Positions 26,297-35,202 of a DNA stretch of 61,867 bases are shown piece after piece; the first letter of the stretch is position 1, and each line of letters opens with the position of its first letter. The stretch comes from DATJFH01 sp035495815 (GTDB taxonomy: Bacteria; Acidobacteriota; Terriglobia; Bryobacterales; Bryobacteraceae), in NCBI GenBank assembly GCA_035495815.1, contig DATJFH010000216.1, positions 1-61,867 on the forward strand. Reading direction: 5' to 3'. Under the pieces are notes generated by a model. That model saw only the letters and a program-made list of their open reading frames with translations, ran no database searches and was not told the origin of the DNA. The position numbers and the translations under genes are program-made.

Positions 26297-26715
26297 GCCA
26301 AGTGGAACGTACCTTTTCGATCATCAAGCCCGACGCAGTGGCCGAGGGCCACGCCGGCGAGATCCTCACCATGCTGGAGCAGGCTGGATTCCGCATCATC
26401 GGAATGCGCATGGTGAAGCTGAGCCAGGCGCAGGCGGAGGGGTTTTACGCGGTTCACCGGGAGCGTCCGTTCTTCCCCAGCCTGGTGAAGTTCATGACCG
26501 AAGGCCGGATCGTGGCCCTGGCCCTGGAGCGCGAAGACGCAGTGAAGAAACTGCGCGAGGTGATGGGCGCCACCAACCCGGCCAATGCGGCCGAGGGCAC
26601 CGTTCGCAAGCGCTTCGCCGCCGGCATCGAGCGGAACTGCATCCACGGATCCGACGCGCCTGAAACGGCGGCGGTGGAGTTGAACTACTTCTTCAGCGCG
26701 CTGGACCTGCAGTAG
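26293..26715 (+). CDS. ndk: nucleoside-diphosphate kinase
   Basis: Moves gamma-phosphates between nucleoside tri- and diphosphates through phospho-His118 in NCIHGSDAPETA; 140 residues, normal length. The start TFSIIKPDAVAEGHAGEI is typical. It is the last gene of the sucC-sucD-ndk unit. Placement fits the use of the triphosphate made by succinyl-CoA synthetase. A longer frame exists upstream but only as an out-of-frame shadow of sucD. Confidence 0.97.
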   Translation: MSQVERTFSIIKPDAVAEGHAGEILTMLEQAGFRIIGMRMVKLSQAQAEGFYAVHRERPFFPSLVKFMTEGRIVALALEREDAVKKLREVMGATNPANAAEGTVRKRFAAGIERNCIHGSDAPETAAVELNYFFSALDLQ

Positions 26716-26802
26716 ACCCGCTGATATCGATGCCGAACAGCGCCAGCATTCCGGGAGCACCCCGGCGGCGTCACGCTTGCATTCGTCGATAGGGCGGCAT
26801 CT

Positions 26803-28086
26803 TCACGGCAGCCGGATCTCGACCAGCAATCCAGGATTCAGGTTACGCGCGCAGATTTTTCCTCTGTGCAAATCCACCGCCCGCCGGGCAATGGCCAGGC
26901 CCAACCCCGCGCCGCCGCTGTTACGATTGCGGTCGTTCTCCACCCGGTAAAAGGGATCGAAAATCCGGTCCAGGGCTTCCTCGGGAACGCCGCCTCCCGA
27001 GTCCCGCACGCTCACCGTCGTTCCCGCCACGGTGACCTCCACCGCGGTTTGTTCCGGCGCATGGCGAATGGCATTGCGGATCACATTCTCCACGGCGCGC
27101 CGCAGCAACTCGGGCTCACCCTGAATGCCGGCGTCGGATCTGACATCCAGCTTCAACTCCACGTTGCGCGCAGTCGCTTCGATCCGGTTGGTCTCCACGA
27201 TGTCGGCGACCAGCTCTCCAATCTGGACCGGCTCCAGCCGTAGTGACGACGGATCGCCTTCCGCCCGAGTCACCTGCAGCAGCTCCCCGACGAGCGCATT
27301 CAGCCTGTCGGCTTCCTTCTGAATGCGGTCGAGGCTGCTTCCATTCCCCGCGCCGGAGCGGGCCAGTTCCACCGCCACGCCCAGACGCGCCAGCGGCGAG
27401 CGCAGTTCGTGGGAGATGTCGAGCAGCAGCCGGCGCTCGGCGGCCAGCAGCGTCTGGATGCGGTCCGCCATCTGGTTGAACGAGCCCGCCAGCTCTCCCA
27501 GCTCGTCGCGGCGTTTCATGTCCACACGGGTCGAGAGGTCGCCCTGTCCGAACTTCTCGACGGCTTTCCGCAACCGGCGCACCGGCGACGTCAAGTGCAT
27601 GGCCAGCCAGTAGCACAGCAACACCACCGCGCCCAAAACCCACAGATCGTTCGGCGTCAGAACCCAGTAGCCAAGCCTTCGGTACACCACCGGGAGAAAG
27701 AACCAGTACTTGCCGTCCTCCGTGCGGCGCCCGGCGATGACGTGATTGCGGCGGAGATGAAACGAGCTTGGATTGCGGCGTGACAGCCGCACCAGGTCCG
27801 AATAATCTTCGCCCGTCAGCAGATTGCGTCCGGACGAATCGGTGAAGACGCCGTTCACCTCGTAGACCGCGCGGAGCCTTGCCATCAGCGCCGCGAGCGC
27901 GGGCTTGCCCCCGGTCTCGTAGGCATGGCGGGCTTCCGCCAGCAGGAAGGGGAGCGTGCGCGTAAACGGCGCCTGCCGGCTGGAGGCGGCGTTCAGGCTC
28001 AGCGAGCGGGTGATGATCAGCCCCAGCCCTGTAATGGTCGTCGTCGCCAGGAACCATAGCAGAATCCGGGCGAAGAGCGTCCTCAA
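26803..28086 (-). CDS. CpxA/BaeS-like sensor histidine kinase
   Basis: Membrane sensor of 427 residues. The first helix is LLWFLATTTITGLGLIITR, then a periplasmic domain of about 120 residues, a second helix (LWVLGAVVLLCYWLAMHL), HAMP (TSPVRRLRKAVEKFGQGD), the H-box DISHELRSPLARLG with phospho-His226, N-box NVIRNAIRHAP, G1 DSGGGVPEE and G2 GGAGLGLAI. I chose the TTG at 28086, which overlaps the response-regulator stop (TTGA); the frame continues far upstream only as an antisense-like shadow. The regulator is upstream of the kinase. Confidence 0.93.
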   Translation of the reverse strand: MRTLFARILLWFLATTTITGLGLIITRSLSLNAASSRQAPFTRTLPFLLAEARHAYETGGKPALAALMARLRAVYEVNGVFTDSSGRNLLTGEDYSDLVRLSRRNPSSFHLRRNHVIAGRRTEDGKYWFFLPVVYRRLGYWVLTPNDLWVLGAVVLLCYWLAMHLTSPVRRLRKAVEKFGQGDLSTRVDMKRRDELGELAGSFNQMADRIQTLLAAERRLLLDISHELRSPLARLGVAVELARSGAGNGSSLDRIQKEADRLNALVGELLQVTRAEGDPSSLRLEPVQIGELVADIVETNRIEATARNVELKLDVRSDAGIQGEPELLRRAVENVIRNAIRHAPEQTAVEVTVAGTTVSVRDSGGGVPEEALDRIFDPFYRVENDRNRNSGGAGLGLAIARRAVDLHRGKICARNLNPGLLVEIRLP

Positions 28087-28775
28087 TCGTTCACCTCTTC
28101 CTTCGTGCGGCAGAACTGGTAGCCGACTCCCCGCACCGTCTTGAATAGCGTTCGATCCGTCTCCAGCTTCTTGCGCAGGTGGCTGACGTGCATGTCGATC
28201 GAGCGGTCGAACGGCGTGGCTTTGCGGTTGTAGAGCTTCTCCATCAGGACGTCGCGCGACAGCACGCGGCCGGCGGCGCGCATCAACATCTCCAGGATGT
28301 CGAACTCCAGCGTGGTCGTTTCCACCGGCTTGCCGTCTTTGAAGACTTCGCGGGTCCCCGGATCGAGCGCAACTCCGTTGATCTCCAGCCGCCGCGAGTC
28401 GGCGGCGGGACGCGTCTCCACGCGGCGAAGAATGGCGTGAATACGGGCCGTCAGCTCGCGCGGGTTGAACGGCTTGGGCAGGTAATCGTCCGCTCCCAGC
28501 TCCAGGCCCACGATCCTGTCCACGTCCTCGCCGCGCGCCGTCAGCATCAGTACGGGGACCTTGCTGAAGCGGCGCAACTGGCGCAGCACGTCGAAGCCGT
28601 CCAGACGCGGCAGCATCACGTCCAGCACGATCAGGTCGAACGGACCGCCCGATCGCGCGCGCTCCAGTCCATGAGCGCCGTCGTGCTCCATCAGGACTTC
28701 GAATCCTTCCCGCTCGAGCAGTTCCTTTAGCAGGGCGCACAACTCGACGTCGTCGTCCACCAGAAGGATACGCAT
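28083..28775 (-). CDS. OmpR/CpxR-family response regulator
   Basis: Protein of 230 residues. The receiver domain has Asp7/Asp8 (ILLVDDDVE), the phospho-acceptor Asp52 (LDVMLPRLDG) and the switch region LMLTARGED. The C-terminal winged helix has FDILEMLMRAAGRVLSRDVL and DMHVSHLRKKLE, ending with TVRGVGYQF. The ATG at 28775 fits the receiver fold; a TTG at 28784 is possible. It is paired with the sensor kinase at 26803; CpxR is the closest resemblance, but envelope-stress function is not shown. Confidence 0.94.
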   Translation of the reverse strand: MRILLVDDDVELCALLKELLEREGFEVLMEHDGAHGLERARSGGPFDLIVLDVMLPRLDGFDVLRQLRRFSKVPVLMLTARGEDVDRIVGLELGADDYLPKPFNPRELTARIHAILRRVETRPAADSRRLEINGVALDPGTREVFKDGKPVETTTLEFDILEMLMRAAGRVLSRDVLMEKLYNRKATPFDRSIDMHVSHLRKKLETDRTLFKTVRGVGYQFCRTKEEVND

Positions 28776-28877
28776 GCCCAACAAATAGCATGAGTTCCGG
28801 CTTGAGTAAACGTCCGGCGCTCACATTTACATACATTTACAAGACAAGGCGACTCGCATCTGCCGGCAGGCGCCGGT

Positions 28878-29174
28878 TCAACGAAGGGCTTCGCGAAGAT
28901 CCGACGAGAAGCGCCGTAACGCTTCCACCTGCTCCGGCCGCGCCTCGAGCTCGAAATTTTTCGCGACGAAGTAAGCCCGTCCCCCGCGCTCGAGCAGCAC
29001 GGCGAACCCGGCGCCCGTCAGCAGACCGGCGCTGCCGATTCCGCCGAACCCGTCATCCCTGCGCTCGACGAGGGCCACAAACCCGTCGCGCTCGAATACG
29101 TAATGTGTGGTGATTTCGAGCGCCGGCAGCAGTTGGATTCCTGCCGCCGCAAGCCGCTCGAGTTTCGCGGTCAC
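28878..29174 (-). CDS. hypothetical protein of 98 residues
   Basis: Small alpha/beta protein with GTG start, three bases after the stop of the DUF151 gene. Seen segments are EITTHYVFERDGFVALVERR, GSAGLLTGAGFAVLLERGG and a C-terminal helix VEALRRFSSDLREAL. No known domain is recognised. Tight linkage suggests co-expression with the DUF151 gene and miaB. Confidence 0.7.
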   Translation of the reverse strand: MTAKLERLAAAGIQLLPALEITTHYVFERDGFVALVERRDDGFGGIGSAGLLTGAGFAVLLERGGRAYFVAKNFELEARPEQVEALRRFSSDLREALR

Positions 29175-29177
29175 TGC

Positions 29178-29663
29178 CTACATCTTGTAGCGGCCGAGAT
29201 CCTCGTCGTTCAACCCCTCGAGCCACTTCCGCAGCTCCTCGTTGTTGACTTTGTCCGACACGTTGGTAGTGAGCTTGGACGATTTCAGGACCGTGTCGTC
29301 GACGAAAATGGGACAATCGAGGCGCAGCGCCAGGGCCAGCGCGTCGCTGGGCCGGGAATCGACGCTGATCAGCTCGCCATCGCGTTCGAGCCAGATCAGA
29401 GCGTAGAACGTGTCCTCTTTGAGTTCGTTGACCACAACTTTCTTGATCCCCGTATTCAGTCCCAGCAGGAGGCTTTTGATCAGGTCGTGCGTCATCGGGC
29501 GCTGGGTGGTTACTTTTTCGATCTCGAGGGCTATGGCGTTCGCTTCGTAAATTCCAACCCAGATCGGGAGAACACTGTTGCCACTCACGTCCTTCAGAAT
29601 GACGATCGGCATGTTGGTGACCGGATCCATCATCAGGCCGCGAATTTTCATTTCGAGTTCCAT
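29178..29663 (-). CDS. bifunctional nuclease-family protein (DUF151)
   Basis: Protein of 161 residues with the DUF151/BFN fold: MKIRGLMMDP at the start, then LPIWVGIYEANAIALEIE, RPMTHDLIKSLL and SVDSRPSDALALALRL. Family members include a Mycobacterium-type and plant nuclease, but the biochemical role of most bacterial members is unclear. AGGAGG lies before the ATG at 29663, which is preferred to the frame start at 29693 inside miaB. It starts 19 bases after the miaB stop. Confidence 0.9.
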   Translation of the reverse strand: MELEMKIRGLMMDPVTNMPIVILKDVSGNSVLPIWVGIYEANAIALEIEKVTTQRPMTHDLIKSLLLGLNTGIKKVVVNELKEDTFYALIWLERDGELISVDSRPSDALALALRLDCPIFVDDTVLKSSKLTTNVSDKVNNEELRKWLEGLNDEDLGRYKM

Positions 29664-29682
29664 TAGCGCCTCCTGTTGACCA

Positions 29683-31059
29683 TTACACCACACTCATCGT
29701 ACTCTCTCCGACGAGAGAGTTCGGACCCGCTCGGGTCACCATGACAGGCAGGTATTTTCCGATCAGCGCTTCAGCGGATCCGGAATGCGTGAAATTGAGC
29801 GTGCGGTTCTGCGAAGTGCGGCCGATCCATTGATTCAGAGCCTCGTTCCGGCTCTCCACCATCGTCTCTTCGATGGTCCCGATCAACTCCGAGTTCCTGC
29901 GAATCTGGATGGCCCGCTGCTTTTCCAGCAGAATCATAATGCGGCGCGTCTTCTCCTCCTCGGGAACTTTGTCCTCCATCGTCAGAGCGGACGTGTTCGG
30001 CCGCGGTGAATATTTGAAGGCGAACAGCGAATCGTACTCCACTTCGCCGAGCAGGTCGAGCGTGGCCTGAAAATCCTGCTCGGTCTCGCCGGGGAATCCG
30101 ACGATGATGTCCGTGGTGATGGAGATATTCCGGCGCGCGCTCTTCATCCAGTCGATGCGCCGCATGTATTCGTCCCGCGTGTAGAGCCGCTGCATCCGCG
30201 CCAGCACCCGGCTCGATCCTGACTGCACCGGAAGGTGCACGTGGTTGCACAACGCCGGGTTGGCGTCGATGGCTTCCACGATCCCCTTCACGAAATCGCG
30301 CGGATGCGACGTCGTGAACCGGACGCGCCGGATGCCCGGGATGCGGCCCACCCGGTCGAGCAGCGTGGCGAAGTCCCAGCCCGCCGGCGAAGGATCGCGA
30401 TAGCTGTTCACGTTCTGTCCCAGCAGCTGAATCTCCGTGTATCCGGCCCCGGCAAGCGTCTCGGCCTCCCGCAGCACGCTCTCGCTGGTCCGGCTGCGCT
30501 CCGGTCCCCGCGTGAACGGGACCACGCAATAGGCGCACGATTTGTCGCAGCCTTCGATAATCGTGATGTAAGCCCGGTGCGGATTGTCCCGCCGGGTGAA
30601 GGGCGTATCGAACGCCTCCCCGTTATCGAGGTCGAGTCCGGTTACCCGCCGCGCGCCGGCTTCGAGTTGCGCCAGCATTTCGGGCAGCCGGGTATAGCTG
30701 GCCGATCCGGCCACCAGGCTCACGTGCGGCGCTTTCTCGAATATGCGTTCGCCCTCCTGCTGCGCCACGCACCCGATGACGGCGAAAACCTTGCCCTTTC
30801 CTGCCGCCCGCTTGAAGTGATCCAGCCGGTGAAACACCTTCTGCTCGGCCTTGTCCCGGATGCTGCACGTGTTGTAGACAACCAGCCCGGCCGCCTCCGG
30901 AGTGTCCACCTGCCGGTAGCCGCTGTGCAGCAGCGTGCCGGCGACCTTCTCCGAATCGTGCGCGTTCATCTGGCACCCGAAGGTCTCGATGTAAAAGGTC
31001 TTCCCGGAAGTCCGCTCCCCGGCGGTCAGGGTTTCGTTGCTCGAATGGATTGCAACCAT
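29683..31059 (-). CDS. miaB: tRNA-2-methylthio-N6-dimethylallyladenosine synthase
   Basis: Radical-SAM methylthiotransferase acting at A37 of tRNAs reading UNN codons; 458 residues. The N-terminal MTTase domain has cluster-binding Cys29 (FGCQMN), Cys65 (NTCSIRDKAE) and Cys97 (IGCVAQ). The radical-SAM motif CDKSCAYCVVPFTRGPE gives Cys171, Cys175 and Cys178. A TRAM-like C-terminal domain follows. The start at 31059 lies one base after the nuoA stop and gives the normal family length; the longer frame would overlap nuoA. Confidence 0.97.
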   Translation of the reverse strand: MVAIHSSNETLTAGERTSGKTFYIETFGCQMNAHDSEKVAGTLLHSGYRQVDTPEAAGLVVYNTCSIRDKAEQKVFHRLDHFKRAAGKGKVFAVIGCVAQQEGERIFEKAPHVSLVAGSASYTRLPEMLAQLEAGARRVTGLDLDNGEAFDTPFTRRDNPHRAYITIIEGCDKSCAYCVVPFTRGPERSRTSESVLREAETLAGAGYTEIQLLGQNVNSYRDPSPAGWDFATLLDRVGRIPGIRRVRFTTSHPRDFVKGIVEAIDANPALCNHVHLPVQSGSSRVLARMQRLYTRDEYMRRIDWMKSARRNISITTDIIVGFPGETEQDFQATLDLLGEVEYDSLFAFKYSPRPNTSALTMEDKVPEEEKTRRIMILLEKQRAIQIRRNSELIGTIEETMVESRNEALNQWIGRTSQNRTLNFTHSGSAEALIGKYLPVMVTRAGPNSLVGESTMSVV

Positions 31060-31060
31060 C

Positions 31061-31417
31061 TCAGACCCATTCGAGCGCGCCCTTCTTGTAGGCCCACACG
31101 TAGCCCACAATCAGGATCGCCAGAAACACCACCATCTCCGCCACTCCGAACCAACCCAGCGCTTTGTACCGGATGGCCCACGGGAACAGGAAAATGGTCT
31201 CCACGTCGAAGATGACGAACAGGATGGCAATGATGTAGAAGCGCACCGTGTAGCGGCCGCGGGAATCGGACGCCGCTTTGATTCCGCATTCGTACGCCTC
31301 GAGCTTGGTGATCGAAGGCGCGGAGGGCCGGATCAGTTTGGCGACGATGATGGTAACCGTCGGAAACAGGATGGCAATAGCCAGAAAGATAAAAATGGGC
31401 AGGTAGCCGCTCGGCAT
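31061..31417 (-). CDS. nuoA: NADH-quinone oxidoreductase subunit A
   Basis: Small membrane subunit of respiratory complex I, 118 residues. Three membrane helices are seen, with the conserved loop YECGIKAASDSRGRYTVRFY and FDVETIFLFPWA, both diagnostic. No other nuo gene lies within the window on either side, so it stands apart from the rest of complex I, directly before miaB. It shares a likely transcript with miaB and DUF151. Confidence 0.95.
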   Translation of the reverse strand: MPSGYLPIFIFLAIAILFPTVTIIVAKLIRPSAPSITKLEAYECGIKAASDSRGRYTVRFYIIAILFVIFDVETIFLFPWAIRYKALGWFGVAEMVVFLAILIVGYVWAYKKGALEWV

Positions 31418-31519
31418 GCCGTCAATATAGCATGAACGCTCGCAACCGGCGCCGCCGGCGAGGATCCGGCCAACATCACCGGTCTTGGACCCGTGCCCGC
31501 GCGCTTCCTCATTGCCCGC

Positions 31520-34500
31520 CTAAAAGTAAAACTTGGCCGCGACCTGAATGATCCGTGGATCGCGGGCGCCGTTGTACTCACCGAAAAACTGGCCCAGCGG
31601 CGCCGAAGAGCCGGCCGGCCGGACATTGTTCGTGATCCGCAGATTCGTGTAATCGTTGAAAATGTTCGCGCCGATCTGCCCCGTCGACGTAACCACCTGC
31701 GTCCCGGAGTTGATCGTCGTAAACTCGGTGGCGTTCAGAAAGTTGAACATCTCGACCCGCAGTTGCAGCTTTCGCGTCGGGCTGTCCCCGATGGGAAAAT
31801 TCTTGAAAACCGACAGATCGTTGTTCAAGAACGAGGGATTCCGCAGGTACATCCGCGGGTAGGGCCCCACGTCGCCGATGGCCGGAATCGCGTACCCCGC
31901 CGGATTGATCTGAAGATTACCCGGCGGCGCCGCCGCGCCACCCACCCGGTACAGCCGCACCGGCAGGTTGTAGGAGCCGACGATCCGCTGCGCCGGGGTG
32001 ATGCCCTGGATCCCCAGACCCATTTCGAACGGTTCGCCCGTATAAAACTGCGAGATCCCCGAAATCTGCCAGCCGGAGAGGACGTGCTTCCCTACCGGAT
32101 TCGATTTCCAGCGCCTCGGAGAAGGCACATCGTAGACGTAGTTGGCGACGAAAGTGTGCGTTCGGTCGAATGTGGCGAGCCCGTAATCATAGGAGCGCGA
32201 ATTGTACGGATGATTGGAATCGAAGTCCATGTTCCCGGTGTCCATCGCTTTCGACCATGTATAGGCCGCTTCGAAGGCCAGCCCCGAAGAAAGCCGCCGG
32301 CTTACCGAAACCTGCAGCGCGTGATAATTCGACGAGCCGGCGAACTCGCGATAGTTGATCTCGGCGATCCCTGGATACGGCCGCAGAAAATTCACCGGAA
32401 GCGCGTTCGCCCCGCTGAAGTTGAATCCCGCCTGCCGGTAAACGGCCGGCAGACCCGGCTCGACGTCCGGAATGGGTCCAGTAAACCGCGTTGGGTCCTG
32501 CGCCGGCTTCTGGAACGTAGTGAAGTACGGAATCGAATTGAGGTTCCGCTGCTGGACCAGGTGGCGCGAAAGAGTTCCGACGTAAGCTACGTCGACGACC
32601 GTGCCGCGGCCGAGATTTCGCTGGATACCGATCGATTGACTGTAGATGTTCGGAATCTTGCCGTCGCGGGAATAGCCGACCAGATTCACCGGGGCCAGGG
32701 CGCCGGAACTGCCCTTCAGATCGGCAAGCTGTCCATAGAACAGACGCGGCACGGTGATATTGGGGGGCAGGCTGAGCTGCGCCAGCATGACGTTGGCCTG
32801 CACGCGCTCATAGCTGATCCCGAAACCGCCGCGAACCACGGTCTTGCCGTTGCCGAGAACGTCCCAGGCAAAGCCCACGCGCGGGCCCCACTGCGGACCG
32901 CGGGCGTCCATCCCTGCGGCGGGGTAGCCGTCGCTCGGCGAGACAAGACCATTGTTCGGATTTCCCGAATTGGGAACGATGAGCCCGACGAACGCCTGCG
33001 GCAGCGTATTTTCCGCCGTCGGGTTCGCCGGAAGCGAGGCCGGATCCGCGGCCCGCGTTCCCGTGCCCACGCGAATCGGCGTATACAGCCGGACGGCCTT
33101 CGAAAAATCGAAGCGCTCCGGCACGAACACCGTGTTCAGGCGGTCGGCCTCCGTCAAGGGACCGAGATAGGACACTCTCAGTCCCAGGTCGAGCGTCAGC
33201 CGGCGGTGAATTTTCCAGGTGTCCTGGAAAAAGCCTTCCACGGTGTGATAAATCACACGGCCGGTCACTGGGGCGTTGGCCTGCGAGAACTGCGTGTAGA
33301 TTCCCAGCAGGGCGTTGGCGTACGGATGACCTGTATTGAGTGGATTATTGGCGTCATTACTGAAAGTGATGTCGCCGTTGATCGCGTTGCGCGGAGTATA
33401 CAGGAACCGGTTGCGCATGAAATAGAAACCGGTTTTGAAAGCGTGCTTGCCCCAGTATTTCGACAGGTTGTCGGTAAGGGTAATGTTGTTGTCTCCCGAC
33501 GGCGCGGGCAGATCGCCCCCGGCGATGCTGGGGAACGTCTGGTTGGCTATCCCGGCGAAAGTGAGCGAGGGCAGCAGTTTCTTGGCCAGGGGATTGTCGA
33601 ACAGCAGCGGAAAGCCAATGTTATAAGGCGCCCGCTGCAGCTTGTCCGTCGCCGTATCGCAAATCGTGTAACTGCGGGTCGGAGCGACCGTGAGTTCGTT
33701 GATGAGAGTCGGGGTGAAGGTGTGGACCAGGTTGAATGACGCGTTGCGCGGCGCCTGCGTCGACGTCATGTCGGTCAGCGGGAAGTTATAGGCGACATTG
33801 TTGCAGCCGCCGTAGCGCTGCACCGTCAGTTCGGAGTTCTGTATATAGCGCCCGGCCAGTCGCGTTTTCGACGAAATGTTCCAATCGACACGGACAATGT
33901 CCTCCCGGCGCGGCGTATTGTTGGAGAATTGCGAAGAGAAGTTATAGCGCGCTCCTCCGCGGGTGTCGTTGGGAGCGGGATAAATGTTCAGTATCTTCTG
34001 TCCGTCGGCGAAAAAACGGTTGGCCGGAATCGTGTTGTTCGGGAAGCAGCCGGCGCGATTCTGGGCAGTGCAGGGCTGATCGGAGAGGGGATCCCTCACG
34101 AAGACCGGGTTGCCGTTGCCGTCGGTGGTCTGCGAAAAGTCTCCGCGGCGCTCCGCTTCGGTCGGAACGCGTATGGTCGACGCGCTGGAAGGGATCACCT
34201 GCCGGTAGAACTCCTGGTTCCAGAAGAAGAACAGTTTGTCCTTCTTCCGGTTGAACTTCCCGGGGATATACACCGGACCGCCGATGTCGTACCCGTAGTA
34301 GTTGTAGCGGTAGATCTGCCGCGAAAACCCCTGAGCGTTATTGAAAAAGCTGTTGGCGTTCAGCGAATCGTGCCGCCGGAAGTAACGCGCGCCGCCGTGG
34401 AAATCGCTGCCTCCCGAACGCGTCGTGTACTGGATGTAGCCTCCCGCCGTCTTGCCGTATTCCGCCTGGTAGTTGGAGGTCAGCACTTTGACTTCCTGAA

Positions 34501-35158
34501 TCGCGTCCGGGTTCACGGTCACGTGGACACGCTGATTGGCGCCGGAAATCACGTTCGAGGATCCGTCGATGGAGACTTCCTTCTGAGTTCCCCGGGCGCC
34601 GTTGATGTTGAAGAGTCTCACGCCGCCGTCGTTCGATACCTGGCCGCTCACGTTCGATACCACGCCGGGCAGTACTTTCATCAGATCCAGAATATTGCGC
34701 CCGTTGAGAGCCAGATCGCGTATCTGCCGGTTCGTGATAACCTCGGACCGCTCGCCCGATTCCAGTTTGAGCTGCAGAGTTCCGGCGTCGGCGGTGACCT
34801 GGACGCTGGCGCTGCTCGCCCCCACCGTGAGCTCGATGTCGAGACCGGTGCGGGCTCCGACCTGGAGCACGATATTGGTGATCTCGACCGGGTTGAAGCC
34901 GTCGATTACGGCGTTGAGGGTGTAACGGCCGGGTGGTATCAACGGAAACGTGTACACGCCGTCCGCCGTGGTGGTAGTGGTCTGCCGCACTCCGGTCGCG
35001 GCGCTCCTGATGGTGACCCGCACTCCGGGGACAACCGCGCCCGACGGGTCGATAGCCCTCCCCGTTAGCGTGGCGTTGAAAGTCTGGGCGTTCAGCCCAA
35101 AAGTCATTGCGGTGTAGATGAGGCAGGCGAGCAGCGCGGCGTTCGGCATACGGGGCAA
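31520..35158 (-). CDS. TonB-dependent-receptor-like outer-membrane protein with carboxypeptidase-regulatory domain
   Basis: Protein of 1,212 residues. A signal peptide (ending near LNAQ) is followed by a carboxypeptidase-regulatory/CNA-B-type domain (GRAIDPSGAVVPGVRVTI), a plug region (NRQIRDLALNGRNILDLMKV) and a large barrel ending in AAKFYF with a C-terminal Phe. This is the OAR-like form that is highly multiplied in Acidobacteriota, thought to import large or poorly soluble substrates. It lies 44 bases downstream of the ManD-like gene and may be co-transcribed with it. The substrate is unknown. Confidence 0.93.
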   Translation of the reverse strand: MPRMPNAALLACLIYTAMTFGLNAQTFNATLTGRAIDPSGAVVPGVRVTIRSAATGVRQTTTTTADGVYTFPLIPPGRYTLNAVIDGFNPVEITNIVLQVGARTGLDIELTVGASSASVQVTADAGTLQLKLESGERSEVITNRQIRDLALNGRNILDLMKVLPGVVSNVSGQVSNDGGVRLFNINGARGTQKEVSIDGSSNVISGANQRVHVTVNPDAIQEVKVLTSNYQAEYGKTAGGYIQYTTRSGGSDFHGGARYFRRHDSLNANSFFNNAQGFSRQIYRYNYYGYDIGGPVYIPGKFNRKKDKLFFFWNQEFYRQVIPSSASTIRVPTEAERRGDFSQTTDGNGNPVFVRDPLSDQPCTAQNRAGCFPNNTIPANRFFADGQKILNIYPAPNDTRGGARYNFSSQFSNNTPRREDIVRVDWNISSKTRLAGRYIQNSELTVQRYGGCNNVAYNFPLTDMTSTQAPRNASFNLVHTFTPTLINELTVAPTRSYTICDTATDKLQRAPYNIGFPLLFDNPLAKKLLPSLTFAGIANQTFPSIAGGDLPAPSGDNNITLTDNLSKYWGKHAFKTGFYFMRNRFLYTPRNAINGDITFSNDANNPLNTGHPYANALLGIYTQFSQANAPVTGRVIYHTVEGFFQDTWKIHRRLTLDLGLRVSYLGPLTEADRLNTVFVPERFDFSKAVRLYTPIRVGTGTRAADPASLPANPTAENTLPQAFVGLIVPNSGNPNNGLVSPSDGYPAAGMDARGPQWGPRVGFAWDVLGNGKTVVRGGFGISYERVQANVMLAQLSLPPNITVPRLFYGQLADLKGSSGALAPVNLVGYSRDGKIPNIYSQSIGIQRNLGRGTVVDVAYVGTLSRHLVQQRNLNSIPYFTTFQKPAQDPTRFTGPIPDVEPGLPAVYRQAGFNFSGANALPVNFLRPYPGIAEINYREFAGSSNYHALQVSVSRRLSSGLAFEAAYTWSKAMDTGNMDFDSNHPYNSRSYDYGLATFDRTHTFVANYVYDVPSPRRWKSNPVGKHVLSGWQISGISQFYTGEPFEMGLGIQGITPAQRIVGSYNLPVRLYRVGGAAAPPGNLQINPAGYAIPAIGDVGPYPRMYLRNPSFLNNDLSVFKNFPIGDSPTRKLQLRVEMFNFLNATEFTTINSGTQVVTSTGQIGANIFNDYTNLRITNNVRPAGSSAPLGQFFGEYNGARDPRIIQVAAKFYF

Positions 35159-35202
35159 CTATACTGCGAAGCCCGTTTCGCGGTCAATAAGGATCTGCGG
35201 GC

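Noticed and set aside
26803..28836. 677-residue histidine kinase
   Set aside because: The first 250 residues are an out-of-frame shadow of the response regulator; the kinase fold starts at 28086.
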